NCBI GenBank assembly: GCA_001305055.1
Contig: BBZX01000006.1
Span: 142,651-206,650 of the forward strand
Direction of reading: 5' to 3'
DNA: 64,000 nt
From: Clostridia bacterium UC5.1-1C12
GTDB taxonomy: Bacteria > Bacillota_I > Bacilli_A > Erysipelotrichales > Erysipelotrichaceae
Below, one piece after another: positions 10,665 through 20,704 of the stretch (its first letter is position 1; the number at the start of each line of letters is the position of its first letter). Under the pieces are notes generated by a model. It made no database searches. It saw nothing but the letters and a program-made list of their open reading frames with translations, and had not been told where the DNA came from. The translations under genes and the position numbers were made by a program.

Positions 10665-10820
10665 TTACCTTATTTTTTTAAAAGAAATGCACTTTTTATA
10701 ATCATTTTCTTTAATATATAAATCAATAAGGATTTCATGGTAGAATTTATGAGCACATCCAAACAGACAAATTATCGATGATAGTATATCAATCAATAAA
10801 TATGATTGCAGTTTTTCCAT
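10665..10820 (-). CDS. Possible small peptide gene of 51 codons
   Basis: ATG 10820 is preceded by AAGGGGGAAGAGA, a good ribosome site. The product begins MEKLQSYLLIDILSSIICLF, hydrophobic at residues 7-22, then turns basic (KKCISFKKIR). It resembles a short membrane-anchored or leader-type peptide. It lies about 120 bases upstream of the DUF1430 gene on the same strand, so it could be an immunity or signalling peptide of the bacteriocin cassette. No family recognised. Confidence 0.4.
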   Translation of the reverse strand: MEKLQSYLLIDILSSIICLFGCAHKFYHEILIDLYIKENDYKKCISFKKIR

Positions 10821-10932
10821 TCTCTTCCCCCTTTTATAAATCTAAACACAATTTTTACCTCGTGTCTATCATGAAATATCGAAACATTTCCACAACTTAT
10901 AGTTTTAGGTATACATATTCTCCGAATAACTG

Positions 10933-11016
10933 CTAAATGTCATTAATTTCCCGTCCATTTACCTTCACCCAATCTCTGAATTGCTGGCGATCATTAAATG
11001 TTAATATTTCACTCAC
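10933..11016 (-). pseudogene. Truncated YdeI/OmdA-like N-terminal fragment
   Basis: GGAGGA precedes GTG 11016. The 27 codons (SEILTFNDRQQFRDW...) match the start of YdeI/OmpD-associated proteins, which usually begin with a short strand then FxxRxxFRxWL and run to 120-190 residues. The frame stops at TAG 10933 and I find no continuation, so this appears to be a remnant. The family is sometimes labelled bacteriocin-protection, a name I would not over-read. The rest of the 10543-11094 gap is AT-rich and shows nothing else. Confidence 0.4.
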
Positions 11017-11094
11017 GAACAGCTATCCTCCGTATTATAATTATGAATTTATATTCTGAATGATTTATTGCCTTTAAAAATACTATTACCGCAT

Positions 11095-11979
11095 CTAATA
11101 CAAAAGCTGTTTTTGTCTGAATTCAGAAGGACTTTGCTGGTAAAATTTACGAAATGTCTCCGCATAATAACTGGCACTGCCAAAGCCTACGATCAAAGCG
11201 ATTTCACTCACGGTAAGATCACTCTTTCGCAGATAGGTAAGACTCTTATTCAATCGATATTGGTTTAGGTACGTTATTGGTGTCTGTGATAAAAACTTTT
11301 TAAATAACTGACAGCATTTACTCTCCCCGACCGAACCTGCTGCCGCTATTTCTTTTAAAGTTATTGTTTCCGCATAATTTTTCTGAATATAACCAATCAT
11401 GTTGCGGATTATTGTCAGATTGCCTGACTGTTTCTTCGGTACTGTTTCAACCGGCAGATTATCGCAAAGATAAAACCAAATAGCAGAAAAAGCAGCTTGG
11501 CAAGCCAAGGGTGCTGCGTTTTTATGTCTATTTTCATAGATGGCATAAATCTGTTTGAGAATTTCAGACTGCCAGTTATTATTCTTATTCAATTTGACAT
11601 AAGGCAGCGCGTCATTATTGATTATGGGTGAAACAAATTCCTGTTCATATGCCGGTGTTGTACATAGCAGCAGCGGATGAAACAATATACAGATATAGTC
11701 ACAATCCTCTCGTTCATTTGAAAAGCCATAATGTACCTGTCTTGAATTAATGAAGATTCCCTCATCCTCATGCAGACGGATAATATTGCCATTCACATTG
11801 TAATCCATGAACCCGTTAATTATATAGATGAGTTCAATATCATCATGCCAGTGGCTCGGCGCTCTAAAGTTCAGACACTGGGAAAGCATCGCCCTGCGGA
11901 TATAGATTGGATAATTCAGTGAATCATAGTGTACCTTTTCTGATCGGTCATCCTTCAGTTCAATTGTCATATACTTCAC
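11095..11979 (-). CDS. AraC family transcriptional regulator
   Basis: 294 residues. The N-terminal cupin-type sensor carries HWHDDIELIYIINGFMDY (residues about 43-60) and EDEGIFINSRQVHYGF, typical for sugar-sensing AraC proteins. The two helix-turn-helix motifs are at the C-terminus (TLKEIAAAGSVGESKCCQLF, then LTVSEIALIVGFGSASYYAE). Intact. It is divergent from the PHP phosphatase gene with a 102-bp shared promoter region, so this is a plausible regulator of that gene. The ligand is not evident. Confidence 0.88.
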   Translation of the reverse strand: MKYMTIELKDDRSEKVHYDSLNYPIYIRRAMLSQCLNFRAPSHWHDDIELIYIINGFMDYNVNGNIIRLHEDEGIFINSRQVHYGFSNEREDCDYICILFHPLLLCTTPAYEQEFVSPIINNDALPYVKLNKNNNWQSEILKQIYAIYENRHKNAAPLACQAAFSAIWFYLCDNLPVETVPKKQSGNLTIIRNMIGYIQKNYAETITLKEIAAAGSVGESKCCQLFKKFLSQTPITYLNQYRLNKSLTYLRKSDLTVSEIALIVGFGSASYYAETFRKFYQQSPSEFRQKQLLY

Positions 11980-12081
11980 CTCACAGGATTGTTATTGAAT
12001 TTGATATGAAAATGATATGATACTATTAGATAGCACAGTATAATTATAACAATAAAGGTAAACATTACAAGGAGGCAGGCT

Positions 12082-12913
12082 ATGTTTGCAGATTATCATG
12101 TACATACGGATTTCAGTGATGATTCCCGTTATCCATTAGAGGATGTAATTAAAGACGCCATTGCGATGAAAATGGATGAGATTTGTATCACCGATCATGT
12201 TGATTATGGTATTAAGGTTGACTGGGACAGCGGTAAAGAAATCGTCTGCCGGCACGGCGATCCGCTGGCAAATGTTGATTATCCTAAATATATGCGTGCA
12301 ATTAAAGATATGCAGTCAAAATATGGGGATAAAATAACGATTAAAACCGGTCTTGAGTTTGGTATCCAAATGCACACGATCGATCAATTTGAACAGCTTT
12401 TTCATCGCTATCCATTTGATTTTATTCTTATTATCAGTTCATCAGGTAGAGGATAAAGAATTTTGGACACAGGATTTTCAGCGTGGCAGAAGTCAGCAGC
12501 AATATAATGAACGTTATTATGAGGAAATGCTTAATCTTGTGGAAAACTATCAAAACTATAGTGTACTCGCTCATATAGACCTGATTACCAGATATGATGA
12601 GGCCGGTATTTATCCCTTTGAGAAAATTAAGCCATTGATTAAGAATATTCTTAGTATTGTTATCCAGAATGGCAAAGGCATTGAATTTAATACCTCTTAT
12701 GGCCGTTATGGTTTAAATGATACAACGCCTTCTATTGATATTTTAAAGCTGTATCATGAGATGGGCGGTAAGCTTATTACCATCGGCAGTGACAGTCATA
12801 AGCCTGAGCATCTTGGCGTCGGCTTTGATGAAGCAAAACGGATACTAAAGAAACTTGGTTTTGAAGCCTTCTGCACTTATCAAAATATGCAGCCTATTTT
12901 TCATCAATTATAA
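12082..12913 (+). CDS. PHP domain phosphatase, histidinol-phosphatase HisJ type (frameshift)
   Basis: Metal-dependent phosphatase of the PHP family. The N-terminal metal motif DYHVHTDFSDDS, the ITDHVDYG motif, LAHIDL and the C-terminal GSDSHKPEHLG give the His/Asp ligands of the trinuclear site. AAGGAGG precedes the ATG. The frame breaks near 12425 in a T run and resumes as LLSVHQVEDKEFW, giving about 277 residues, normal for HisJ. No other his genes are nearby, so it may be a general phosphatase rather than a histidine enzyme. It is divergent from an AraC gene. Confidence 0.8.
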
Positions 12914-12915
12914 CT

Positions 12916-12951
12916 AAAAAGCAATCAGAAATGAACCACTGATTGCTTTTT
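12916..12951 (+). terminator. Rho-independent terminator, probably bidirectional
   Basis: Thirteen-base stem AAAAAGCAATCAG / CTGATTGCTTTTT with loop AAATGAACCA, between the convergent PHP and GNAT genes. T- and A-rich flanks fit both directions. Confidence 0.88.
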
Positions 12952-12985
12952 ATAATTATTAGATTTTTTTGGTTACCAAGCTGAT

Positions 12986-13515
12986 TTATTCAAATTTCAG
13001 CCGGCATTCGACACCTTCATAGGATACGCATCCTTCATTTGCTTTAAAAACAATCTCTTTGAAAAGCTGAAACCCAATTTTGTCAGGACACCCTTTGAAG
13101 CCTTGTTTGCCTTTGCAACTCTTGCGGCAATTACCTTTAATTCAAGAGTATTTTTCGCAAAGTCTAGAATCGCCTTCATCGTTTCTGTGGCATATCCATG
13201 ACCCCAATACTGGCGGTTAAAGTTATAACTGACCTCAAACAAATTATATTCCTCTTCATAATAAATAAGTCCGGTTCCAATCAATTCACCGCTTTCCGCT
13301 AAGACCACGGCCCAGCGATACCAATGATCAGAGGGTATCTGATTCATTTCAAAAGTAATCCATTTCTTAGTTTTCTCAAGATCGTTATGACTGCACCAAA
13401 ACATATATTTGGCAACCTCAGGATCATTCTCCCAGCCATTAAATACATTCACTGTATCCCCTTCACAAAAAGGCCTCAACAAAAGTCTCTTTGTTTTTAG
13501 AATCGGTGTTTCCAT
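12986..13515 (-). CDS. GNAT family N-acetyltransferase (RimJ/RimL type)
   Basis: Acetyl-CoA-dependent transferase. The N-terminus TKRLLLRPFCEGDT is the RimJ/RimL signature, and the acetyl-CoA loop lies in NRQYWGHGYATETM. As read, the protein ends at 12997 with 172 residues. The alternative frame FKEIVFKANEG...CRLKFE, ending at 12986, gives a more family-like tail, so a small indel near 13065 is likely. It could modify a ribosomal protein N-terminus or a small amine; the substrate is unknown. It is the last minus-strand gene before the terminator. Confidence 0.8.
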
Positions 13516-13541
13516 AGTTACCTCGTTTTCTGAACAGTTCC

Positions 13542-14862
13542 TTACCTTTTAAACTTAATCACCAACGCTGGCAGATTTTCAATTGCATCCTCGATGTCAA
13601 TCACCAGTTTGTCATTCATTTGCAGACTCGCATGAAGCGGTGTGATCAGTTCAGCCTGACTGCCCTGCGGCAGTAATTCCAAATGTCTGCTTGTCAGCTT
13701 GGTACATAATGCATAGACAGCTTCATCAGTACATGTATAATAAATCTCACCGCCGTCAATTTGTTCATGCTGGAGCTTGTAAGGCCGTGTTTTATAGATA
13801 GCTTCCCCGTGTATTTTAAGCCAAGCGCCTAATTCTTTTAAACGCTGTGCCTGCAGCGGGCAGATGCTGCCATCTTTTTTAGGCCCAATATTGATCAGCA
13901 AATTACCGTTATAAGCAACAGTATCAATCAAAAGCTCAATCAGTTCTCCTGAGGAAATCAATTCATCCTCGCCTTCAAGCTCATTGTAGCCAAAGGAATG
14001 ACCGATACCGCGTGTCATTTCCCATTTTTCACTCAGTGAACGTTTCACCCATCTTATATTCCTTTGTCGTATAATCGTGATAGCCCTCACCCCAGCGATC
14101 ATCAATGACACCTTCAGTGACCGTGTTATAGTAATGGGCCAGCAGTTCAGGAAGCCGCTGCAGTCCGGCATAAGGCCATAAGATATCATTCCAGATCAGG
14201 CTTGGTTTATATTCATCAATCAATTCCTTTACCTGATTAAAGGCGTAATCAGCATATTCCTGAGTATCATTATCCGGATGATCTACCTGATACTGACTCA
14301 TCATTGGCTGCTTTGAATACTGCCAGTCAATGATTCCTGAATAATAAACACCTAAACGTAAATCATTGGCCTTCAGTTCTTGATTCAGTTCCTTAAGAAT
14401 ATCTCGTTTAGGGCCTGTCTTCACTGAATTAAAATCCGTATACTGACTGTCCCACAGACAATATCCCTCATGATGCTTCGTTGTCAGTACCACATAACCG
14501 GCACCTGCTTCTTTAAATAAATCAGCCCATGCCTTAGGATCAAAATGCTCGCAGGTCAAGCCTTCCGTAAACTGGTTGTAATCAAAATCCTTGCCATAGG
14601 TCTTTACATGATGCTCATAGGTAGGGCCATAACCGATTCTCAATGAATTGAGATACCATTCCGCATAGGGATTATAAGCATACCAGCGCTCATCAAGCTC
14701 AACCTCGCCCAACTGCTTGCCAAGCGGCGCATAGGCCGGCACTGAATAGAGTCCGAAATGGATAAAAATTCCCAGCTTGCAGTCATTGTACCATTCAGTC
14801 ACCTGATGGCTCATCACCGATTCCTTTGTGGGCTTAAATTTTTCAGTCTGTAATACCGACAT
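13542..14862 (-). CDS. Alpha-L-fucosidase, GH29 family (frameshift)
   Basis: Retaining fucosidase that releases L-fucose from fucosylated glycans. Typical motifs are WYNDCKLGIFIHFGLYS at the N-terminus, TTKHHEGYCLWDS and PSLIWNDILWP, where the Asp is the expected nucleophile. There is no signal peptide, so it acts on imported sugar. A shift near 14035 breaks the frame, which resumes as KWEMTRGIGHSFGYN and NLLINIGPKKDG, normal GH29 text. Reconstructed length is about 440 residues. It overlaps the upstream M20 gene by 20 bases and ends the long nucleoside/amidohydrolase operon. Confidence 0.9.
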
Positions 14863-16119
14863 ATTGTTTATATTCCTCCATCGTCATTTCCGGTTTGAAA
14901 TTCTTCTTGATATTATCAGCCAAAGATGGCTCTTCAAGCAGATCAAGCACACTCATTGCCACAATCTTCGCAGGCTCAATGTAAACTTCCTGTTCACTGA
15001 TTACTTCTAAATCCTTACCATGCATCGTTCCCTTAAAGCCGGTGTAGCCGAATTGAATGGTTGGAATGAAACAGCCAAGGTCACCGATATCACCTGCCGC
15101 GACACTCTTCTCGTCAGTTAAAATCTGATCCGCAGTAGTGAATTCAAGCATATTTTTATAAATAATCATGCTTAAATCATGATTCTGATGGAATGGCAGA
15201 TAGCCCGGCATATCATGTACTTCACATTCACCATTTAAAGCCTGCGCGCAGTGTTTGGCGGTATGCGTCAGCTGATCGCTGATCGATTGCAGTTTCTGAG
15301 TATTGAAAGAGCGCACATATCCCTCATAAACAACATGCGACGGAATTGAATTAACCGTATCCCCGCCCTTAGTAATCATGCCGTGAACGCGGTTTTTGTC
15401 TTCATCAACAAAGGTTTCACGAAGCATCCCGACAGCACTTTGAAATAATGCGAAAGCATTTAATGCATTCACACCCTGATCCGGACAGACAGCAGCATGT
15501 GAAGCCTTGCCGATGAAATTATATTCTTTATACAGAAAACCAGCCAATGTGGAATCGACGGAAAATTTATAACCGCGATACTCACCCATGCCATGCATAT
15601 GAATACATAAATCGATATCATCAAACAGCCGGCAAGCAGCATGTTGGTCTTTCCTGATAAGGTTTTAATCTTACCGGCTTTCTGCAGTTGTTTACGGTAA
15701 GCCAAATCACAGAATTCTTCTGCCGGTGTAAAAAACAGCGTAATCGTGCCGCCATTCTTTACCGCATCCAATTTCTTCAGGGCGGTAATCGCGCTCAGCA
15801 TGATGCCTACCTGTGTTGAATGACCACAGCTGTGGGCCGCATGATCAACAGGATCTGCACAGCGGTGCCCCTGAGTAGGTATCGCATCTAATTCACATAT
15901 CAGACCGATATGCGGTTTGCCGGAACCGATGGTAATTTCAAACCCTGTCTCAAAATATTCTTTGCTGACGGTGAAGCCTTCTTTTTTCAAAAAGTCTTGA
16001 ATCAATGCTTTAGTCTTATGCTCCTTAAAACCTAATTCCGGTGTTTCAAACAATCTTTTGCTTAATTCAAGGATTTCATTTGACTGACTGTCAATCAACT
16101 CGATACATTGTTTTTTCAT
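14843..16119 (-). CDS. M20 family amidohydrolase (frameshift)
   Basis: Zinc amidohydrolase of the M20D group (AbgB / N-acyl amino acid hydrolase type), releasing an amino acid or aryl amine from an amide. The metal motifs are visible: CELDAIPTQGHRCADP, HSCGHSTQVG and TPAEEF. After a shift near 15595 the dimerisation domain continues (GKASHAAVCPDQGVNAL) to AAGDIGDLGCFIPTIQF. About 425 residues. It lies between the nucleoside hydrolase and fucosidase genes, with a hairpin before it. A role in deacylating a glycan- or nucleoside-derived amide is only inference. Confidence 0.85.
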
Positions 16120-16140
16120 AAAGCTCCTTTCAAAATAAGT

Positions 16141-16162
16141 AAACCCGGAATGATCCGGGTTT
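16141..16162 (-). terminator. Intra-operon hairpin, partial terminator
   Basis: AAACCCGG (16141-16148) pairs with CCGGGTTT (16155-16162) in the 45-bp gap between the nucleoside hydrolase and M20 genes. The T run on the minus strand is interrupted, so read-through is likely. It may lower expression of the amidohydrolase/fucosidase tail. Confidence 0.55.
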
Positions 16163-16164
16163 GT

Positions 16165-17097
16165 TTAATAATTGTTATCTAAGTATTTAATATCTTCTAA
16201 AAAATACTCAATGAACTTATCCCGATTACCATGCATTAATACTAAAGTATTGCATTTATTCGGATCATTTTCTTGTTCATTTACGACACTCATACCGCGT
16301 GTATAGCTGCCATGCGTCACGATATGCACAGGACACATCTTGGTCTCGAACAGTTCAGGATGCAGCAGGTGCATTACCGGTACTAAATCGAAAATCGGTG
16401 ATGTCGTATAACTTCTTTTACGGCCCCATTCAGAGAAGAACTGAAGCAGGTCATGAACCAGATCGCTGACATAGCCCTGACCCTTTAAAGCATCGATCTC
16501 ACTGTGCTTAATCGCTACCTCATTACAGATTTCAATAGCGCTTAGCACCAGCGGTACACCCGCTTCAAATACGATTTTCGCTGCATGCGGATCGGCATAC
16601 AGATTAAACTCAGCTCGTTCAATAATATTCCCTGAATACAGGCTGCCGCCCATAATCGTAATGCATTCAATTTTTTCTTTCAGATGCGGATAAGTCTTAA
16701 GCAGCATCGCTACATTTGTCAGCGGCGCTAAAGCGATAATCGTAACCTGATCCTCACATTCCTCAAGACATTGGCGCATGAATTCAAGCGCGTGCGCCTG
16801 AATCGGCATAATCTTTGGCTCAGGCAATACAGGACCGTCCAACCCGCTTTGACCATGAGCACTTTGCGGCTCCGGCTTCAGCAGGATCGGCTCTTGATAA
16901 CCCCTTGCCACTTTACCGTCAATACCCAGATAAGTAAGTACGGAACAGAGATTTTTAGTAACCTGATCCGTTAAGTTATTGCCGCATACCGTCGTATAAC
17001 CGAGAATTTCAATTGCTTCCGGATGTGCGAGACATGACAGAATAGCCATGATATCATCGTGTCCCGGATCACAGTCAATAATTACTTTACGTGACAT
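16165..17097 (-). CDS. Nucleoside hydrolase (IunH/Rih family)
   Basis: Cleaves ribonucleosides to ribose and base. 310 residues, intact. The calcium-binding N-terminal motif is VIIDCDPGHDDIMAIL and the second family motif YGG-equivalent is MGGSLYSGNI near residue 150, followed by AEFNLYADPHAA, the usual N-x-x-x-D-P-x-A signature. It follows the nucleoside ABC importer with only 7 bases between the genes, so it probably acts on the imported nucleoside in the cytoplasm. Confidence 0.93.
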   Translation of the reverse strand: MSRKVIIDCDPGHDDIMAILSCLAHPEAIEILGYTTVCGNNLTDQVTKNLCSVLTYLGIDGKVARGYQEPILLKPEPQSAHGQSGLDGPVLPEPKIMPIQAHALEFMRQCLEECEDQVTIIALAPLTNVAMLLKTYPHLKEKIECITIMGGSLYSGNIIERAEFNLYADPHAAKIVFEAGVPLVLSAIEICNEVAIKHSEIDALKGQGYVSDLVHDLLQFFSEWGRKRSYTTSPIFDLVPVMHLLHPELFETKMCPVHIVTHGSYTRGMSVVNEQENDPNKCNTLVLMHGNRDKFIEYFLEDIKYLDNNY

Positions 17098-17104
17098 GAA
17101 TTAC

Positions 17105-18025
17105 CTACTTTTTAGCTTTCTGATATTCACGCACTGACAGCATAACCAGACCAATCAATACGCAGACATAAGGAATGATATTTACCAGCTCGGCCGGCAG
17201 ATTTGTCAGAATCAGCTGGTTTACTACACCCTGAGCAATCGCAAAGACAATGGTTGTAAGCACAACAATCAGGAAGTTGCCTTGACCAACCGCCTCAGCA
17301 GCGATACCGATCCAGCCTCTGGATGCCGTCATGTTGCTTGAGAACATGGACAGATAACCCATAGACAGATAAGCACCTGCCATAGCTGCCAGAATACCTG
17401 AAAGGATAATAGCGATTAAACGCACTTTCTGAACCTTAACACCTACTGATTCAGCTGTATGCTCATCAAGACCGCAAGCCTTCATACGCAGACCGAATGG
17501 TGTCTTATAAACAAGAATCCAAATCAAAATCGCAAGTACGATGCAGACATAGGTTAAGAAATAATGTCCCGATATAATCTCTCCGAGGATGGGTATGTCC
17601 TTAATCACCGGTATGTCAATCGTTGGCAGTACCTTTGAAGGCAATGCAGCCGTTGTGCCCTTGGAACCCGTCCATACTAACAGCAGCCATACGCTGAAGT
17701 CAGCCGCAAACAGGTTCAGGGCAATACCGATCATGATTGGATTCGCCTTCATCTTCATCGTAAAGAAGGCCATGACCAAAGCCATAATAATACCGATACC
17801 AATAGCGCCTAATAAACCAAGCCATGCACTCGCTGTCATTGCACTGAAATACACGCCGAACAAGGCAGCCATGATCATGATACCTTCAACCGCGATATTT
17901 GGAATACCGGAAATCGAAGCAACATAGGCACTCATTGACGCAAACATCAAAGGCACACCTACACGGATAACAACGAAAATAAATGCCGGAGTAAAGAAGG
18001 TTGAAACAATATCAATATTATTCAT
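17105..18025 (-). CDS. Nucleoside ABC transporter permease (NupQ/YufQ type)
   Basis: 306 residues with eight to nine hydrophobic segments. The motif AVEGIMIMAALFGVYF near residue 41 and the EHTAESVGV loop are typical of BPD_transp_2 permeases of the BMP/nucleoside class. It overlaps the upstream permease gene by eight bases. With 18018-19133 it should form the membrane channel of the importer fed by the BMP lipoprotein. Intact. Confidence 0.9.
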   Translation of the reverse strand: MNNIDIVSTFFTPAFIFVVIRVGVPLMFASMSAYVASISGIPNIAVEGIMIMAALFGVYFSAMTASAWLGLLGAIGIGIIMALVMAFFTMKMKANPIMIGIALNLFAADFSVWLLLVWTGSKGTTAALPSKVLPTIDIPVIKDIPILGEIISGHYFLTYVCIVLAILIWILVYKTPFGLRMKACGLDEHTAESVGVKVQKVRLIAIILSGILAAMAGAYLSMGYLSMFSSNMTASRGWIGIAAEAVGQGNFLIVVLTTIVFAIAQGVVNQLILTNLPAELVNIIPYVCVLIGLVMLSVREYQKAKK

Positions 18026-19133
18026 CTTTCATTTCCTCCTTTTCATTTTTAAGCAGCTGTTTTTCACGCCACTTCTTCAAGAAGTACTGTGAAGAAATCA
18101 GCAGACATAGAATAACCTCAACAATTGATACTAACTTAACATCGATAACCGGGCTTGAGTTAGCTAATAATTGCGCACTGGCACGCAGATAACTGATACC
18201 GAAAGCCGCAATCAATACACCGATCGGATGGTTTTTTCCAAGCATTGCCATCAATGCACCGGTAAAGCCTAAGCCTGGCAATTGTGTCCAGCTGAAACGT
18301 TTATAAGTACCCAGTAATTCAATGGCTGAACCGGCACCGCCTAAGAAACCGGCGATTAAATGCACAGCCATGAATAACGCGAATGAACTCATTCCTGAAT
18401 ACTTCGCAAAACGATCATTTAAACCAGTCATACGAATCGTATAGCCCAGTTTTGTCTTAAATAACAGAATATAAATTGCTGCCACAGCAATCAGCATTAA
18501 AATCAAACCGCTGTGCACCTGCGTTCCATCCATGATAATCGCTAATTTGGCAGAACTTGTAAATGGTGCTGATGCATTGCCTGAAACACCTTCAACAGCC
18601 AGATAAGTTTTAATCAGATAGAAGCCGATACCAAACAGAATACTGTTCATCATCAAAGAAATAACCATTTCATTCGCATTATATTTAGCTTTCAGATAAC
18701 CTGGCAGCAAGGCAATAATCGCTCCCACGATACCAGAGGCAAGAATACAGATCCCTGAATCAATGAAACCATTTCCTGTCAAAGGAATCGAACCAACCGC
18801 AAAATAGGTACATACAACACCGCAGATATAGAAGATACCTTCTGTACTCAGGTTAAACAAGCCAGTTCTGAAATACAGCAAGGTAGCTAAACCGGCAAAC
18901 GTCAGCGGCACCATCTTAATCAATACATAACCGAAATAGAATTTACCCTGCAGCGGATAAGTAAGCAGCTGAATAAAATCATCAACCGGTGTCTTTGATA
19001 CAAAACACAAAACAATAAAAGTTACAAATAAAGCGATAACAATAGAAAGCAGCATACGGATAATTTCAAAAGGCAGATCATCCGTCCACTTGATTTTCTT
19101 TTTTGCTACACCATTCTTCAGTGGATTACTCAT
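18018..19133 (-). CDS. Nucleoside ABC transporter permease (NupP/YufP type)
   Basis: Start is taken as ATG 19133 (MSNPLKNGV), since AGGGGGG lies seven bases upstream; an in-frame upstream start would lack a ribosome site. About 371 residues, with a basic N-terminus, ten or so membrane segments, and the paired family motif FNLSTEGIFYICGVV. Larger of the two permeases, as usual for this class. It overlaps the ATPase stop (TATGAGTAA). Intact. Confidence 0.9.
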   Translation of the reverse strand: MSNPLKNGVAKKKIKWTDDLPFEIIRMLLSIVIALFVTFIVLCFVSKTPVDDFIQLLTYPLQGKFYFGYVLIKMVPLTFAGLATLLYFRTGLFNLSTEGIFYICGVVCTYFAVGSIPLTGNGFIDSGICILASGIVGAIIALLPGYLKAKYNANEMVISLMMNSILFGIGFYLIKTYLAVEGVSGNASAPFTSSAKLAIIMDGTQVHSGLILMLIAVAAIYILLFKTKLGYTIRMTGLNDRFAKYSGMSSFALFMAVHLIAGFLGGAGSAIELLGTYKRFSWTQLPGLGFTGALMAMLGKNHPIGVLIAAFGISYLRASAQLLANSSPVIDVKLVSIVEVILCLLISSQYFLKKWREKQLLKNEKEEMKDE

Positions 19134-20682
19134 AGACAGCCCCCCTGATCTCTTCTTCACTCTGGTGCTCAACACCAAGCATATAAAGACCTAGCTGACT
19201 TTCCGTAATGCCTTTCAGACTCTCAAAGTAAGCTACGATCTCACCTTCATACATGACCAGCAAGCGGTCACTCAGCGCCATAACTTCATTTAAGTCAGCA
19301 CTGACTAACAGCAATGCAGAGCCATTGTTACGCATATCAATCAGCTGATGATGAATATAGTTGGCACTGCCGATATCAATACCGCGTGTCGGCTGTTCAG
19401 CTACCATCAAATGCGGATTAGTATTCCACTCACGGGCTACTACAACTTTCTGAATATTACCACCGGATAATGAATCGATTTTATCATTCTCAGACTTCGT
19501 TTTAACGGAGAACTTCTCAATCAGGCGCTTGGCCTCATTATGGATATTCTTGGTTTTTAAAAAGACTTTACCACTTAAATCACTACGTTCGTAATATGTA
19601 GAAATCATATTATCAGCAATACTAGCTTCAGCTGCGATACCATCACGCATACGATCCTCAGGAATATATGAAAGACCGCTTTCACGTTTTTGATAAATAC
19701 TCATGCCGCCGACATCAACACCGTCAATCTTAATCACACCCTCCTGCTTATTGCGCAGACCGGTGATAATTTGAATCAGTTCCTCTTGTCCATTGCCCTG
19801 AACACCGGCAATACCGAGGATTTCTCCCTGCTTGATCGAGAAATTAATATCATGCAGCTTCTTAACACCTTTTTCAGCAAAGCTCAGACCGGCAACATCA
19901 AGAATCACCTTAGCGTCCTCAACCGGCTTTTTAAACTCATCATATGAATTTTCAAGCTTTCTGCCGATAATCAGCTCTGTCAGCTGATCAATCGTAACAT
20001 CCTTCGCGTCATGCGTTCCTTTAGTTTCACCGTTACGGATAACTGTAATACGGTCTGAAATCTGTTTAACTTCATTCAGCTTATGGGAAATAAAGACGAT
20101 CGTATGACCTGTTTCTTTAAAGTATTTCAGCTGTTCAAACAATGCCTCAGTCTCCTGCGGTGTTAATACAGCTGTCGGTTCATCAAGAATAATTAACTCC
20201 GCATTGCGGTACAGTGTTTTCAAAATTTCAACCTTCTGTTTAGCGCTAACCGTCAGCGCGCTGACCTTCTGTGTAACATCGACATCAAAATTATATTTCT
20301 TAGCCAGTTCCTGCGTCTGTGCAATTGCTGACTTCATGTCAATAAACACACCTTTTTTAGGTTCACTGCCCAATACGATATTCTGCGCAACTGTGAAGGA
20401 AGGAATCAGCATAAAATGCTGATGAACCATACCGATACCATTCTTGATCGCTTCCATTGAATCGTTAAAATGCACTTCATTCCCTTTATAGTAAATTTTA
20501 CCGTTCGTCTGCTTTTCAATGGCAAATATAATCTTCATCAATGTTGATTTACCGGCGCCATTCTCACCAACAATGGAATGAATTTCGCCTTTTCTGAATT
20601 CAATATTGATATCCCTATTCGCAACAACACCATTCGAATAGATCTTCGTAATATTCTCTAATTTTAAGATTGTCTCATTCAT
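19126..20682 (-). CDS. Nucleoside ABC transporter ATP-binding protein (NupO/YufO type)
   Basis: 518 residues with two fused ATPase domains, as in sugar and nucleoside importers. The first has Walker A GENGAGKST and Walker B LIILDEPTAVL; its signature region (LTVSAKQKVEI) departs from LSGGQ. The second has the degenerate Walker A GVQGNGQEEL and a good signature LSGGNIQKV. This asymmetry is normal for the family. It is preceded by a strong hairpin separating it from the binding protein gene. Intact. Confidence 0.93.
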   Translation of the reverse strand: MNETILKLENITKIYSNGVVANRDINIEFRKGEIHSIVGENGAGKSTLMKIIFAIEKQTNGKIYYKGNEVHFNDSMEAIKNGIGMVHQHFMLIPSFTVAQNIVLGSEPKKGVFIDMKSAIAQTQELAKKYNFDVDVTQKVSALTVSAKQKVEILKTLYRNAELIILDEPTAVLTPQETEALFEQLKYFKETGHTIVFISHKLNEVKQISDRITVIRNGETKGTHDAKDVTIDQLTELIIGRKLENSYDEFKKPVEDAKVILDVAGLSFAEKGVKKLHDINFSIKQGEILGIAGVQGNGQEELIQIITGLRNKQEGVIKIDGVDVGGMSIYQKRESGLSYIPEDRMRDGIAAEASIADNMISTYYERSDLSGKVFLKTKNIHNEAKRLIEKFSVKTKSENDKIDSLSGGNIQKVVVAREWNTNPHLMVAEQPTRGIDIGSANYIHHQLIDMRNNGSALLLVSADLNEVMALSDRLLVMYEGEIVAYFESLKGITESQLGLYMLGVEHQSEEEIRGAVYE

Positions 20683-20704
20683 CTGTTCACCTTCTTTTTA
20701 TACA

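Noticed and set aside
17589..17927. Long open frames on the plus strand inside the permease genes
   Set aside because: They are antisense shadows of membrane-protein genes with no ribosome site or homology.
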